A stretch of 11,143 bases of DNA from the NCBI GenBank assembly GCA_041742255.1, contig JBGSIZ010000003.1:1-11143 (forward strand), given 5' to 3'. The notes under the pieces are model-generated. The model worked only from the letters and a program-made list of their open reading frames with translations. It had not been told where the DNA came from and did not search any database. Made by a program: the position numbers and the translations under genes. This stretch comes from JBGSIZ01 sp041742255. Lineage in GTDB: Bacteria > Pseudomonadota > Alphaproteobacteria > Rhodobacterales > Rhodobacteraceae. Below are positions 1-5,419 of the stretch, in pieces (position 1 is the stretch's first letter; every line of letters starts with the position of its first letter).

Positions 1-470
1 CTGTCGTGGGCGCGGTGATCGGGGGCGGCTTGGGCGCGCTCGGCGGGTCGCAACTGGACCGGCAAGAGGCCGAACTGCGTCAGCAGATGGGCAACAACAT
101 CGGCATCGTCAACAACGGGCAACAGCTTGTCGTGACCCTGCCGCAGGACATCCTGTTCGCCACTGGCAGCACGCAGTTGACCGGCTCGCTCCAGAATGAC
201 CTGTTCACGCTGGCAGGCTCGATCAACCGCTTCCCCGACACCACGGTCAACGTGATCGGCCACACCGACAACGTCGGGGCCGCCGCCTTCAACCAGTCGC
301 TCAGCCAGCAGCGGGCGCAGGCGGTCTCCTCGGTCCTCGTCAATGCAGGCGTGAACCCGGGCCGGATCCGGTCCATCGGGCGGGGCGAAGATGCGCCGAT
401 CGCCACCAACCTGTCCGCCGAAGGGCGGCAACAGAACCGGCGCATGGAAATCGTCATCACGCCGAACTGA
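1..470 (+). CDS. OmpA-family peptidoglycan-binding protein (3' part)
   Basis: The gene enters from the left edge; the frame is open from base 3 and no convincing start is in the window, so the N-terminus (probably with a lipoprotein or signal peptide) is missing. The visible start is a short Gly-rich stretch (GGGLGALGG) like the glycine-zipper segment of YiaD-type proteins. A complete OmpA C-terminal domain follows. Its hallmarks are VTLPQDILFATGS near the domain start, GHTDNVG with the Asp that contacts diaminopimelate, the NQSLSQQRA helix with the second ligand-binding Arg, GVNPGRIRSIGRGED, and a terminal GRQQNRRMEI. Family members bind peptidoglycan non-covalently and tether the outer membrane to the wall. 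The gene is followed at once by a hairpin terminator, so it ends its own transcript. The domain is certain; the specific family member is not. Confidence 0.93.
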   Translation, partial: VVGAVIGGGLGALGGSQLDRQEAELRQQMGNNIGIVNNGQQLVVTLPQDILFATGSTQLTGSLQNDLFTLAGSINRFPDTTVNVIGHTDNVGAAAFNQSLSQQRAQAVSSVLVNAGVNPGRIRSIGRGEDAPIATNLSAEGRQQNRRMEIVITPN

Positions 471-493
471 TCCACACGGGATTGCTGATCTAA

Positions 494-520
494 AAAGGGG
501 CCGCCGCGTGCGGCCCTTTC
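494..520 (+). terminator. Rho-independent terminator after the OmpA-family gene
   Basis: The stem GGGCCGC (498-504) pairs with GCGGCCC (510-516) around a 5-nt loop. It is extended by a G-U pair and A-T pairs from the flanking A run (492-496) and T run (517-519). It lies 24 nt after the stop codon. The T tract is short (TTTCCTTT), so efficiency is uncertain. Confidence 0.75.
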
Positions 521-528
521 CTTTGGCA

Positions 529-557
529 TTGCCGCACCGGGCCTGTGGTCATACATT
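529..557 (+). promoter_or_regulatory. Candidate sigma70 promoter for the GntR/FadR-type gene
   Basis: A TTGCCG -35 box (529-534) is separated by exactly 17 nt from a TACATT -10 box (552-557). It lies between the upstream terminator and the start codon at 585. The predicted start site near 564 would give a leader of about 20 nt. The hexamers fit moderately; the position and spacing are good. Confidence 0.5.
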
Positions 558-564
558 CTGACCA
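546..564. promoter_or_regulatory. Inverted repeat TGGTCA-N7-TGACCA, candidate GntR operator
   Basis: The arms at 546-551 and 559-564 are perfect inverted copies and flank the predicted -10 box. Regulators of the FadR branch of the GntR family recognise TNGTNNNACNA-type sites. The left part of this element, TGGTCATACA, fits that pattern closely. The position suggests that the downstream regulator represses its own promoter; this is inference. Confidence 0.5.
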
Positions 565-584
565 GATTTAATCCGGGACAAACC

Positions 585-1352
585 ATGCCGTTTGAAAAGA
601 TCCAGCAGGAAAAACTTGCTCACGGCGTCGTGCGTCAAATCGAAGGTCTCATCTTGCGGGGGATTCTGCGGCCGGGGGAACGTCTGCCCGCCGAACGGGA
701 ACTTAGCGACCGGTTGGGGGTCTCGAGGCCCTCGCTGCGCGAGGCGCTGTCGGACCTGCAGGACCGAGGGCTACTGGCAAGCAAGGCAGGGGCGGGCGTG
801 TTCGTGGCGGACGTGCTGGGGTCGGCGTTTTCACCAGCACTCGTGCGGCTCTTTGCCAGCCACGACGAGGCCGTTTTCGACTACATCGCATTCCGGCGGG
901 ACATGGAAGGGCTGGCGGGGGAACGGGCGGCGCGGCTGGGGTCAGACACCGACCTCATGGTCATCAACTCCATCTTTCTCAAAATGGAAGCCGCGCACAG
1001 CAAGCGCAACCCGACCGAGGAGGCGCAGTTAGACGCCGATTTTCACCTCGCCATCATCGAGGCGAGCCACAACATCATCATGCTGCACATGATGCGGTCG
1101 ATGTATCAACTCCTGCGCGAAGGGGTTTTCTACAACCGCCAGATGATGTTCAAACAGCGCACCACGCGGACCATGCTGCTGGATCAGCACCGCACGATCA
1201 ACGACGCGCTACAGGCGCGCGACCCCGCAGCCACGCGGGCGGCGATCTCGGGGCACCTCACCTATGTTGAACAATCGCTTCTGGATCAACAGCGGTCAGA
1301 CCGAAACGAGGCCGTGGCGGTCAAACGGTTCGAGGCCGAAAAACAGCGGTAA
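585..1352 (+). CDS. FadR/GntR-family transcriptional regulator with FCD domain
   Basis: This 255-residue protein has the usual FadR-subfamily length. Residues ~10-75 form the GntR winged helix-turn-helix, with RPGERLPAERELSDRLGVSRPSLREAL covering the recognition helix and a GLLASKAGAGVFV wing. Residues ~95-235 are the all-helical FCD effector domain. Its metal/ligand set is visible as D150-x3-H154 (DADFH), H202 (DQHRT) and H224 (SGHL). Members sense small acids such as lactate, pyruvate, glycolate, sugar acids or acyl-CoA. The effector cannot be read from sequence and no metabolic target gene lies next to it. The ATG at 585 follows a weak GGGAC Shine-Dalgarno element. An inverted repeat at its promoter suggests autoregulation. 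It ends 8 bases before a terminator shared with the converging atp operon. Confidence 0.92.
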   Translation: MPFEKIQQEKLAHGVVRQIEGLILRGILRPGERLPAERELSDRLGVSRPSLREALSDLQDRGLLASKAGAGVFVADVLGSAFSPALVRLFASHDEAVFDYIAFRRDMEGLAGERAARLGSDTDLMVINSIFLKMEAAHSKRNPTEEAQLDADFHLAIIEASHNIIMLHMMRSMYQLLREGVFYNRQMMFKQRTTRTMLLDQHRTINDALQARDPAATRAAISGHLTYVEQSLLDQQRSDRNEAVAVKRFEAEKQR

Positions 1353-1359
1353 AACGAAA

Positions 1360-1382
1360 AACCCCGCGACGGGCGCGGGGTT
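1360..1382. terminator. Bidirectional terminator between the GntR gene and the atp operon
   Basis: The arms AACCCCGCG (1360-1368) and CGCGGGGTT (1374-1382) form a perfect 9-bp stem with a 5-nt loop. On the minus strand the stem is followed by TTTTCGTTTT (complement of 1350-1359), a good U tract, so it should end the atp operon efficiently. On the plus strand the stem is followed by TT then mixed sequence, so it is weaker there for the GntR gene. Confidence 0.85.
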
Positions 1383-1408
1383 CAATCTCGGGTCACACGG
1401 GGAAAGAC

Positions 1409-1981
1409 TCAGTGCAGCTTGGCATTCACATCCGCGATGGCATCGTCGATCAGCTTGCCCGCATTGGCGGCAGTCATCTGTTCGGCAATGATGTCGCGGG
1501 CGGCGGCCACGGCCACGGTCACGGCCTGATCCTTGACGGCGCGAATGGCGTCGGCTTGGGCGCTGGCCAACTGTTCCACGGCGGTGGCCATACGACGGTC
1601 CACGGACCGGGCAATGTCGGCCTTGGCCTGAACGGCGGCTGCAGCGGCTTCGTCCTTGGCATTTGCAACGATACGCTCCGCCTGTTCCTTGACGTCCTTT
1701 TGCTTGCGTTCATAGGACGCGAGCAGGGTCTTGGCCTCGTCATGCAGCGCGCGGGCTTCGGCCAGTTCGGCGCGAATACCATCGGCGCGCTTGTCCAACA
1801 GGCCACCCACCAACGCAGGCACCTTGTAATAGACCAGAATGGCCAGAAACAGCAGGAACGCGACGATGACGATCAGGTTGGTGTTGTGCAGGGTCCAGAA
1901 CTCGGACGACAGCGGATTGGTGCTGGCGGCCAGTGCGGGCTGTGCGGCCAGAACCATGGCAAGGGTGATGAGCTTTTTCAT
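1409..1981 (-). CDS. atpF: F0F1 ATP synthase subunit b
   Basis: This is a 190-residue stator subunit. One membrane helix lies at about residues 34-54 (NLIVIVAFLLFLAILVYY) and is followed by a long charged, Ala-rich coiled-coil region typical of subunit b, which runs up the side of F1 to subunit delta. The first ~19 residues (MKKLITLAMVLAAQPALAA) look like a signal peptide with an ALA cleavage motif, so the mature protein may begin near Ser20. It is the last gene of the F0 operon, 5 nt after the b' stop, with AAAGG in the end of b' serving as ribosome binding site. Having separate b and b' genes is normal in photosynthetic bacteria and related alphaproteobacteria, which build b/b' heterodimers. 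Assigning b rather than b' rests on gene order and on resemblance to known alphaproteobacterial AtpF proteins. Confidence 0.93.
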   Translation of the reverse strand: MKKLITLAMVLAAQPALAASTNPLSSEFWTLHNTNLIVIVAFLLFLAILVYYKVPALVGGLLDKRADGIRAELAEARALHDEAKTLLASYERKQKDVKEQAERIVANAKDEAAAAAVQAKADIARSVDRRMATAVEQLASAQADAIRAVKDQAVTVAVAAARDIIAEQMTAANAGKLIDDAIADVNAKLH

Positions 1982-1986
1982 CGGGA

Positions 1987-2523
1987 TCAGCCTTTCATCC
2001 GGGCGGCAACTGCGGCGGTGACGGTTTTGGCGTCAGCCGATCCGCCCAACGCGGCGACAATCTCCTGGGCTGTGGCCATGGCCACCTCGGTCACGCTCTT
2101 GACGGCACCATCGCGAATGTCTGCGATGGCTTTTTCGCTTTCGGCGGACTTTGCAGCGATCAGGGCATCGGCCTTTTTCAGTTCGACATCCAGATCGGCC
2201 TGAATCCCGGCCTTGGTCTCGGCCACGATACGGTTGGCCTCGGCGCGGGCATCGGTCAGCGCCTTTTGATACGCAGCCTCAGCAGCGACAGCCTTTTGTT
2301 TCAACTCTTCTGCGCGGGCAATGTCATTTGTGATCGTGCCGGCACGGTCCGCCAAAACACCCGAAAGCCGGGGCAGGGCGACGCGGGACAACACGAAATA
2401 GATCACGCCAAGCGTGACCAGAAGCCAGAAAATCTGGTTTGGGAAGGTCGAAAAATCCAGCTGCGGCATGCCGCTGTTGCCAGCTTCCGCCCCGCCGTCT
2501 GCAAGTGTGGTTTCGGTGGCCAT
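1987..2523 (-). CDS. atpF': F0F1 ATP synthase subunit b' (second b-type stator subunit)
   Basis: This 178-residue protein begins with ~25 polar, Gly-rich residues. A single membrane helix follows (~29-46, QIFWLLVTLGVIYFVLS), then a long amphipathic coiled coil rich in Ala, Glu and Lys. The motif FPNQIFWLLVTLGVIYF is characteristic of b' proteins (also called atpG or atpX in some annotations). It pairs with subunit b to form the peripheral stalk. The ATG at 2523 is preceded by GGAGAG at good spacing. It lies 87 nt downstream of atpE, with a stable hairpin between, and 5 nt before atpF. The family assignment is secure; gene-symbol usage varies between annotations. Confidence 0.93.
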   Translation of the reverse strand: MATETTLADGGAEAGNSGMPQLDFSTFPNQIFWLLVTLGVIYFVLSRVALPRLSGVLADRAGTITNDIARAEELKQKAVAAEAAYQKALTDARAEANRIVAETKAGIQADLDVELKKADALIAAKSAESEKAIADIRDGAVKSVTEVAMATAQEIVAALGGSADAKTVTAAVAARMKG

Positions 2524-2556
2524 GTTCGTCTCTCCGTCAAACCCTGATGTGTCATC

Positions 2557-2588
2557 GGGGGCGCGGGATCATTCGTCCCGCGCGCCCC
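2557..2588 (-). promoter_or_regulatory. Intercistronic hairpin between atpE and atpF'
   Basis: GGGG-GCGCGGGA (2557-2568) pairs with TCCCGCGC-(G bulge)-CCCC (2576-2588): 8 bp, a one-base bulge, then 4 more bp, with a 7-nt loop (2569-2575). No U tract follows on the transcript strand, so it does not look like a full terminator. A role as an mRNA 3'-end stabiliser or partial attenuator after the highly demanded c-subunit message is inference. Confidence 0.6.
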
Positions 2589-2610
2589 GACCGTAAGGAT
2601 TGGCGCGGTC

Positions 2611-2847
2611 TTAGACGGCGAACATCAGCAGAAGAGCGACGAGGAACGAAAAGATCCCGAGCGCTTCGGCGAATGCCAGACCAATGAACAGGGTCGCGGT
2701 CTGCGACGCGGCAGCCGACGGATTGCGCAAGGCACCCGCCAGATAGTTGCCGGCAACGTGGCCAACACCGATTGCGGCAGCGCCGGAACCGATTGCGGCA
2801 AGGCCGGCGCCAACGAATTGGCCGAGTTGTGCGATATCGCCTTCCAT
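2611..2847 (-). CDS. atpE: F0F1 ATP synthase subunit c (proteolipid)
   Basis: This 78-residue hairpin of two membrane helices assembles into the rotor ring. Helix 1 has the small-residue packing stripe GAGLAAIGSGAAAIGVG (~13-29). The polar loop is R41-N42-P43. Helix 2 carries the ion-binding carboxylate E61 in GLAFAEALGIF. Glu61 is followed by Ala, and helix 1 has no Gln at the coordinating position, so the Na+-binding signature is absent and H+ coupling is expected. The gene has the best ribosome binding site in the operon (TAAGGAG, 6 nt before ATG). This fits the need for many c copies per complex. It lies between atpB and atpF' with intergenic gaps of 42 and 87 nt. Confidence 0.97.
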   Translation of the reverse strand: MEGDIAQLGQFVGAGLAAIGSGAAAIGVGHVAGNYLAGALRNPSAAASQTATLFIGLAFAEALGIFSFLVALLLMFAV

Positions 2848-2853
2848 GATTTT

Positions 2854-2860
2854 CTCCTTA
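2854..2860 (-). promoter_or_regulatory. Strong ribosome binding site of atpE
   Basis: The minus strand reads TAAGGAG, separated by AAAATC (6 nt) from the atpE ATG. It is a near-perfect match to the anti-Shine-Dalgarno sequence and stronger than those of the neighbouring atp genes. Confidence 0.8.
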
Positions 2861-2889
2861 CGATGGAATTGCGTGGATAGGACCTGACC

Positions 2890-3645
2890 TTAGTGATGCG
2901 GATGCAATGCGTCTTTCAGATAGACGCAGGTCAGGATGGTGAACACATAGGCCTGAATACCGGCCACAAGGACCTCCAGACCGTAGATCGCGGTGATGGC
3001 GACAACCGACACCGGGGAAATCAGGGCGACAGCGGCAAAGCCCGCGAACACCTTGATCACGGCGTGACCGGCCATGATGTTGCCCGCCAGACGAATGGAA
3101 TGGCTGACCGGACGGACAAAATAGGAAATGACTTCGATGATCGCGATGATCGGGCGCAGGGCCAGCGGCGCATCCGACATCCAGAACAGACCCAGAAACG
3201 ACGCACCGTTCTTGATGAACCCGATCAGGGTCACGATGATGAACACGCCAAACCCCAAAACGGCGGTGACGGCAATGTGCGACGTCGTCGTGAACGACAT
3301 CGGGATCAGGCCAAGGAAGTTCGAGAACAGAATGAACAGGAAAATCGTCATGATGTAGGGGAAATACACCAGACCCTCCTTGCCGGTCACATCCTCGACC
3401 ATCTTGTAGATGAACCCGTAGATCATCTCGCCAATGGATTGTGTGCGCGACGGCACGATGTCCCGCTTGGACGTGCCAAACACGAACAACGCGACGATAC
3501 AGGCCACAGCGATAGCCATCCACAACGTCACGTTGGTGATCGTATACCAATGGATGGGGCCATCGCCGAACAACGGCGTGACAATGAACTGATCCAGCGG
3601 GTGGAACACCAACCCGGTTTCTTCGCCATGCGCTTCAGTTGCCAC
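2890..3645 (-). CDS. atpB: F0F1 ATP synthase subunit a (proton channel)
   Basis: This is a 251-residue polytopic inner-membrane protein. The signature helix SHSIRLAGNIMAGH contains the essential arginine, here R185 (equivalent to E. coli aArg210), which separates the two proton half-channels facing the c-ring. Other recognisable parts are FHPLDQF near the N-terminus, the SNFLGLIPMSF segment (~108-118), and a C-terminal helix with a conserved Gln (GIQAYVFTILTCVYL, ~229-243) before a HPHH tail. The start is GTG at 3645, which overlaps the 3' end of atpI by 11 bases, so the two are probably translationally coupled. A GGGGGCGG stretch upstream may serve as ribosome binding site. Confidence 0.97.
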   Translation of the reverse strand: MATEAHGEETGLVFHPLDQFIVTPLFGDGPIHWYTITNVTLWMAIAVACIVALFVFGTSKRDIVPSRTQSIGEMIYGFIYKMVEDVTGKEGLVYFPYIMTIFLFILFSNFLGLIPMSFTTTSHIAVTAVLGFGVFIIVTLIGFIKNGASFLGLFWMSDAPLALRPIIAIIEVISYFVRPVSHSIRLAGNIMAGHAVIKVFAGFAAVALISPVSVVAITAIYGLEVLVAGIQAYVFTILTCVYLKDALHPHH

Positions 3646-3985
3646 GTGTGCCGCCCCCGTCTTCGCCGGCCTCTTTGGCCAACCGTTTCGCTTCGATCTC
3701 TTTGGCCGACCGCAGCATGGTTTTCACCCCTGCGACAAAGCCCAGCAATATAAATATCACCAGAAAGATGGGCAAAGTCCCCATCAGGGTATCAAGCCCG
3801 TATCCGATGACAAAACCGATCCCCAGACCGGCCACCAGTTCGATCACCATCCGCCACGCCAACTGCGCTTGAGAATAGTCCTTCTTCATGTGGTGTTCCG
3901 GCTCGATCGGGCCTTTCGCCTTGGCAATCCGGACCTCTAACGCCTTCAGGCGGTCAGCGTCGGTCTGCGAATGCGGGTCGGCCAC
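3635..3985 (-). CDS. atpI: AtpI, F0F1 ATP synthase assembly protein
   Basis: This is a small membrane protein with a charged N-terminal part (DRLKALEVRIAKAKGP), two predicted helices (~45-66 and ~71-92, with MVIELVAGLGIGFVIGYGLD), and a basic, Gly-rich tail. AtpI family members help assemble the c-ring and usually head the F0 operon, as here. The frame is open further upstream to an ATG at 4048. I prefer the GTG at 3985: it has GGGGTGA upstream, gives 116 residues (the normal family length), and starts with the VADPHSQTDADRLKALE region expected of alphaproteobacterial AtpI. The added 21 residues from 4048 look non-conserved. The 3' end overlaps atpB by 11 nt. The start choice is moderately certain. 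Confidence 0.88.
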   Translation of the reverse strand: MADPHSQTDADRLKALEVRIAKAKGPIEPEHHMKKDYSQAQLAWRMVIELVAGLGIGFVIGYGLDTLMGTLPIFLVIFILLGFVAGVKTMLRSAKEIEAKRLAKEAGEDGGGTRGN

Positions 3986-4074
3986 GGGTCGGATCACCCC
4001 ACTAAGTTCTGGCACTGAGTATGTTCGGGCGGGCCACGAGTCAAGCATGGCGTGACAGGCACCAACCTACAGAC

Positions 4075-4105
4075 AACCATATGATAGTAATAAATTTTAT
4101 TTCCG
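4075..4105 (-). promoter_or_regulatory. AT-rich island, probable atp operon promoter region
   Basis: In an otherwise GC-rich window this stretch is nearly all A/T. It contains the inverted repeat AATAAA-T-TTTATT (4089-4101) and, on the minus strand, -10-like words TACTAT and TATCAT. It lies 90-120 nt upstream of the chosen atpI start. I cannot find a convincing -35 hexamer, so the exact promoter is not resolved. Confidence 0.4.
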
Positions 4106-4157
4106 ACTCTCCACTCCCCTGCCCGGCACAACCCGGCCAAACGGGGCATCGCATCAT

Positions 4158-4173
4158 TCAACCGCGCGGTTGA
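4158..4173. promoter_or_regulatory. Perfect 16-bp palindrome, candidate ArsR operator
   Basis: TCAACCGCGCGGTTGA is fully self-complementary and ends 32 nt before the ArsR start codon. A TTGACT word (4170-4175) that could be a -35 box overlaps its right edge. ArsR/SmtB regulators bind dyad-symmetric sites at their own promoters, which makes this the natural operator candidate. Confidence 0.55.
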
Positions 4174-4205
4174 CTTTGGTCCGAGGGTCAGGTTCAGGTC
4201 TGGTC

Positions 4206-4538
4206 ATGACGCCCTCGCTTGACATCATCTTCTCGGCGCTCGCCGACCCCACGCGGCGGGCGATCCTGTCCATGCTGCTGGAGGATGACATGGCGGTCAC
4301 CGACGTGGCGCACCCGTTTTCCATGTCGCTGGCGGCGATTTCAAAACATCTGACGGTGCTGGCGGACGCAGGCTTGATCAGCCAGGAAAAACGGGGGCGG
4401 GTGAAATGGTGCAAACTGGAACCGGACGCCCTGCGTAATGCGTCGGTCTGGATGCAGGGGTTCGGGATGATGGACGGCATCGACCTTGATGCGTTCGAAC
4501 GGTTCCTCGAAACGGAACTGGACCATCCGGACACCTAG
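4206..4538 (+). CDS. ArsR/SmtB-family winged-helix regulator
   Basis: This is a 110-residue single-domain repressor-type protein. The N-terminus IIFSALADPTRRAILSMLL is the classic ArsR opening. Residues 41-57 (SLAAISKHLTVLADAGL) are the recognition helix, and GRVKWCKLEP is the wing. There is only one cysteine (C69) and no ELCVCDL-type metal site, so it is unlikely to be a classical arsenic or metal sensor. It more resembles the SdpR/YdfF-like branch with SKHL and a C-terminal aromatic helix (WMQGFGMMDG). The ATG at 4206, preceded by CAGGTCTGG, gives a normal family length; an in-frame TTG at 4170 lies inside the palindrome and is rejected. The usual SRPBCC/AHSA1 partner gene is not adjacent. 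The stop codon overlaps the stop of the converging transporter gene. Confidence 0.88.
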   Translation: MTPSLDIIFSALADPTRRAILSMLLEDDMAVTDVAHPFSMSLAAISKHLTVLADAGLISQEKRGRVKWCKLEPDALRNASVWMQGFGMMDGIDLDAFERFLETELDHPDT

Positions 4539-5419
4539 CGGCTCTCGTCCTTGACCAACAACACCAACGCCAGCGCGGTCAACGCCACACCCGCGATGAC
4601 CCACACCGGCGGCACGGTGCCGTTCAGGGCGATCTCCCACAAGATGACCCAGCTTGGGGTAAGATAGGTATAGGCCATCACCTTGGCCGACGGCAGGCGC
4701 AGACTGGCGAACTGCAACAGCACAAACGTGGCGGCCGAGGCAAAGACAGCGACATATCCAATCGTGACCCACACAATCGCGGGCAAATTTGCCCAATCGG
4801 CGGCGCGAATGTCGGACCACCCCCACGCGGTCAATATCAGACCCCCGGCAACCAGCATCCCAAACGTGAACTGCACCGGGCTTTCACCCCGGTTCAGCTT
4901 GCGAACCATGGGGGTATAAACGGCATGGGCGGCACAGCCCCAGAAATACACAAATTCGCCCCGGCCAATGTCAAACCGGTGCAAGGCGGCGAAATCTGCA
5001 CGGAAAATCACCCACAAGGCCCCCACGGCTCCAATGGCCAGCGCTGTGGCAATGCGGGGGGTAAACACCTGACGCAACAACAGCCAGCCAAATCCGGCGG
5101 CCATCAGGGGGGTCAGGGTGAACACGGCGGCGGTGCTGACGGGGTCGGCGGTTTTCAACCCCTCAAACATCAGGACGAAGTATATGGCAAACAACCCGCC
5201 CAACACGGCAAACCGCCACGGTGCGACAAAGGCACGGCGCGGCAGGCCGGTGGTGGCCAAGGCGGCGGCACCAATGATGCCTGCGGCGATCCAGAACCGC
5301 ACGGCGTTCAACGCCGCCGGGGCCAGCTCGTTGGCGGCAAGCGATCCCAGCGAAAACGACCCCGCCACCAGCGCCGAAAACAGCAGCATCCCCAGATGCC
5401 CCGCCAGATAGGCAGGCAT
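4535..5419 (-). CDS. DMT-superfamily (EamA) inner-membrane transporter
   Basis: This 294-residue, very hydrophobic protein has two EamA repeats and about ten helices. The first repeat includes AGHLGMLLFSALVAGSFSLG, then LNAVRFWIAAGIIG. The AVFTLTPLMAAGFGWLLL segment ends repeat one. The second repeat runs from YFWGCAAHAVYTPMVRKL to SAKVMAYTYLTPSWVILWEIAL and ends with a last helix and the basic tail KDESR. Family members export amino acids, metabolites or drugs, or take up nucleotide-type solutes; the substrate cannot be inferred. The ATG at 5419 shares its A with the stop codon of the LysR gene (TGATG), and AAAGGACTGG lies upstream, so it is translationally coupled to the regulator. Upstream in-frame sequence overlaps LysR and is not coding. 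Confidence 0.9.
   Translation of the reverse strand: MPAYLAGHLGMLLFSALVAGSFSLGSLAANELAPAALNAVRFWIAAGIIGAAALATTGLPRRAFVAPWRFAVLGGLFAIYFVLMFEGLKTADPVSTAAVFTLTPLMAAGFGWLLLRQVFTPRIATALAIGAVGALWVIFRADFAALHRFDIGRGEFVYFWGCAAHAVYTPMVRKLNRGESPVQFTFGMLVAGGLILTAWGWSDIRAADWANLPAIVWVTIGYVAVFASAATFVLLQFASLRLPSAKVMAYTYLTPSWVILWEIALNGTVPPVWVIAGVALTALALVLLVKDESR

Noticed and set aside
1412..2203. Plus-strand open frame of 263 codons opposite atpF and atpF'
   Set aside because: It is the complement of two certain genes; the Gly/His-rich product has no domain and the frame crosses the atpF-atpF' junction.
2893..3753. Long plus-strand open frame opposite atpB and atpI
   Set aside because: The His/Asp/Gln/Arg-rich low-complexity translation is what a reversed membrane-protein gene gives. 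No Shine-Dalgarno element or domain is seen.
3986..4048. Upstream ATG start for AtpI at 4048
   Set aside because: It adds 21 non-conserved residues and lacks a Shine-Dalgarno element; the GTG at 3985 gives the usual family length.
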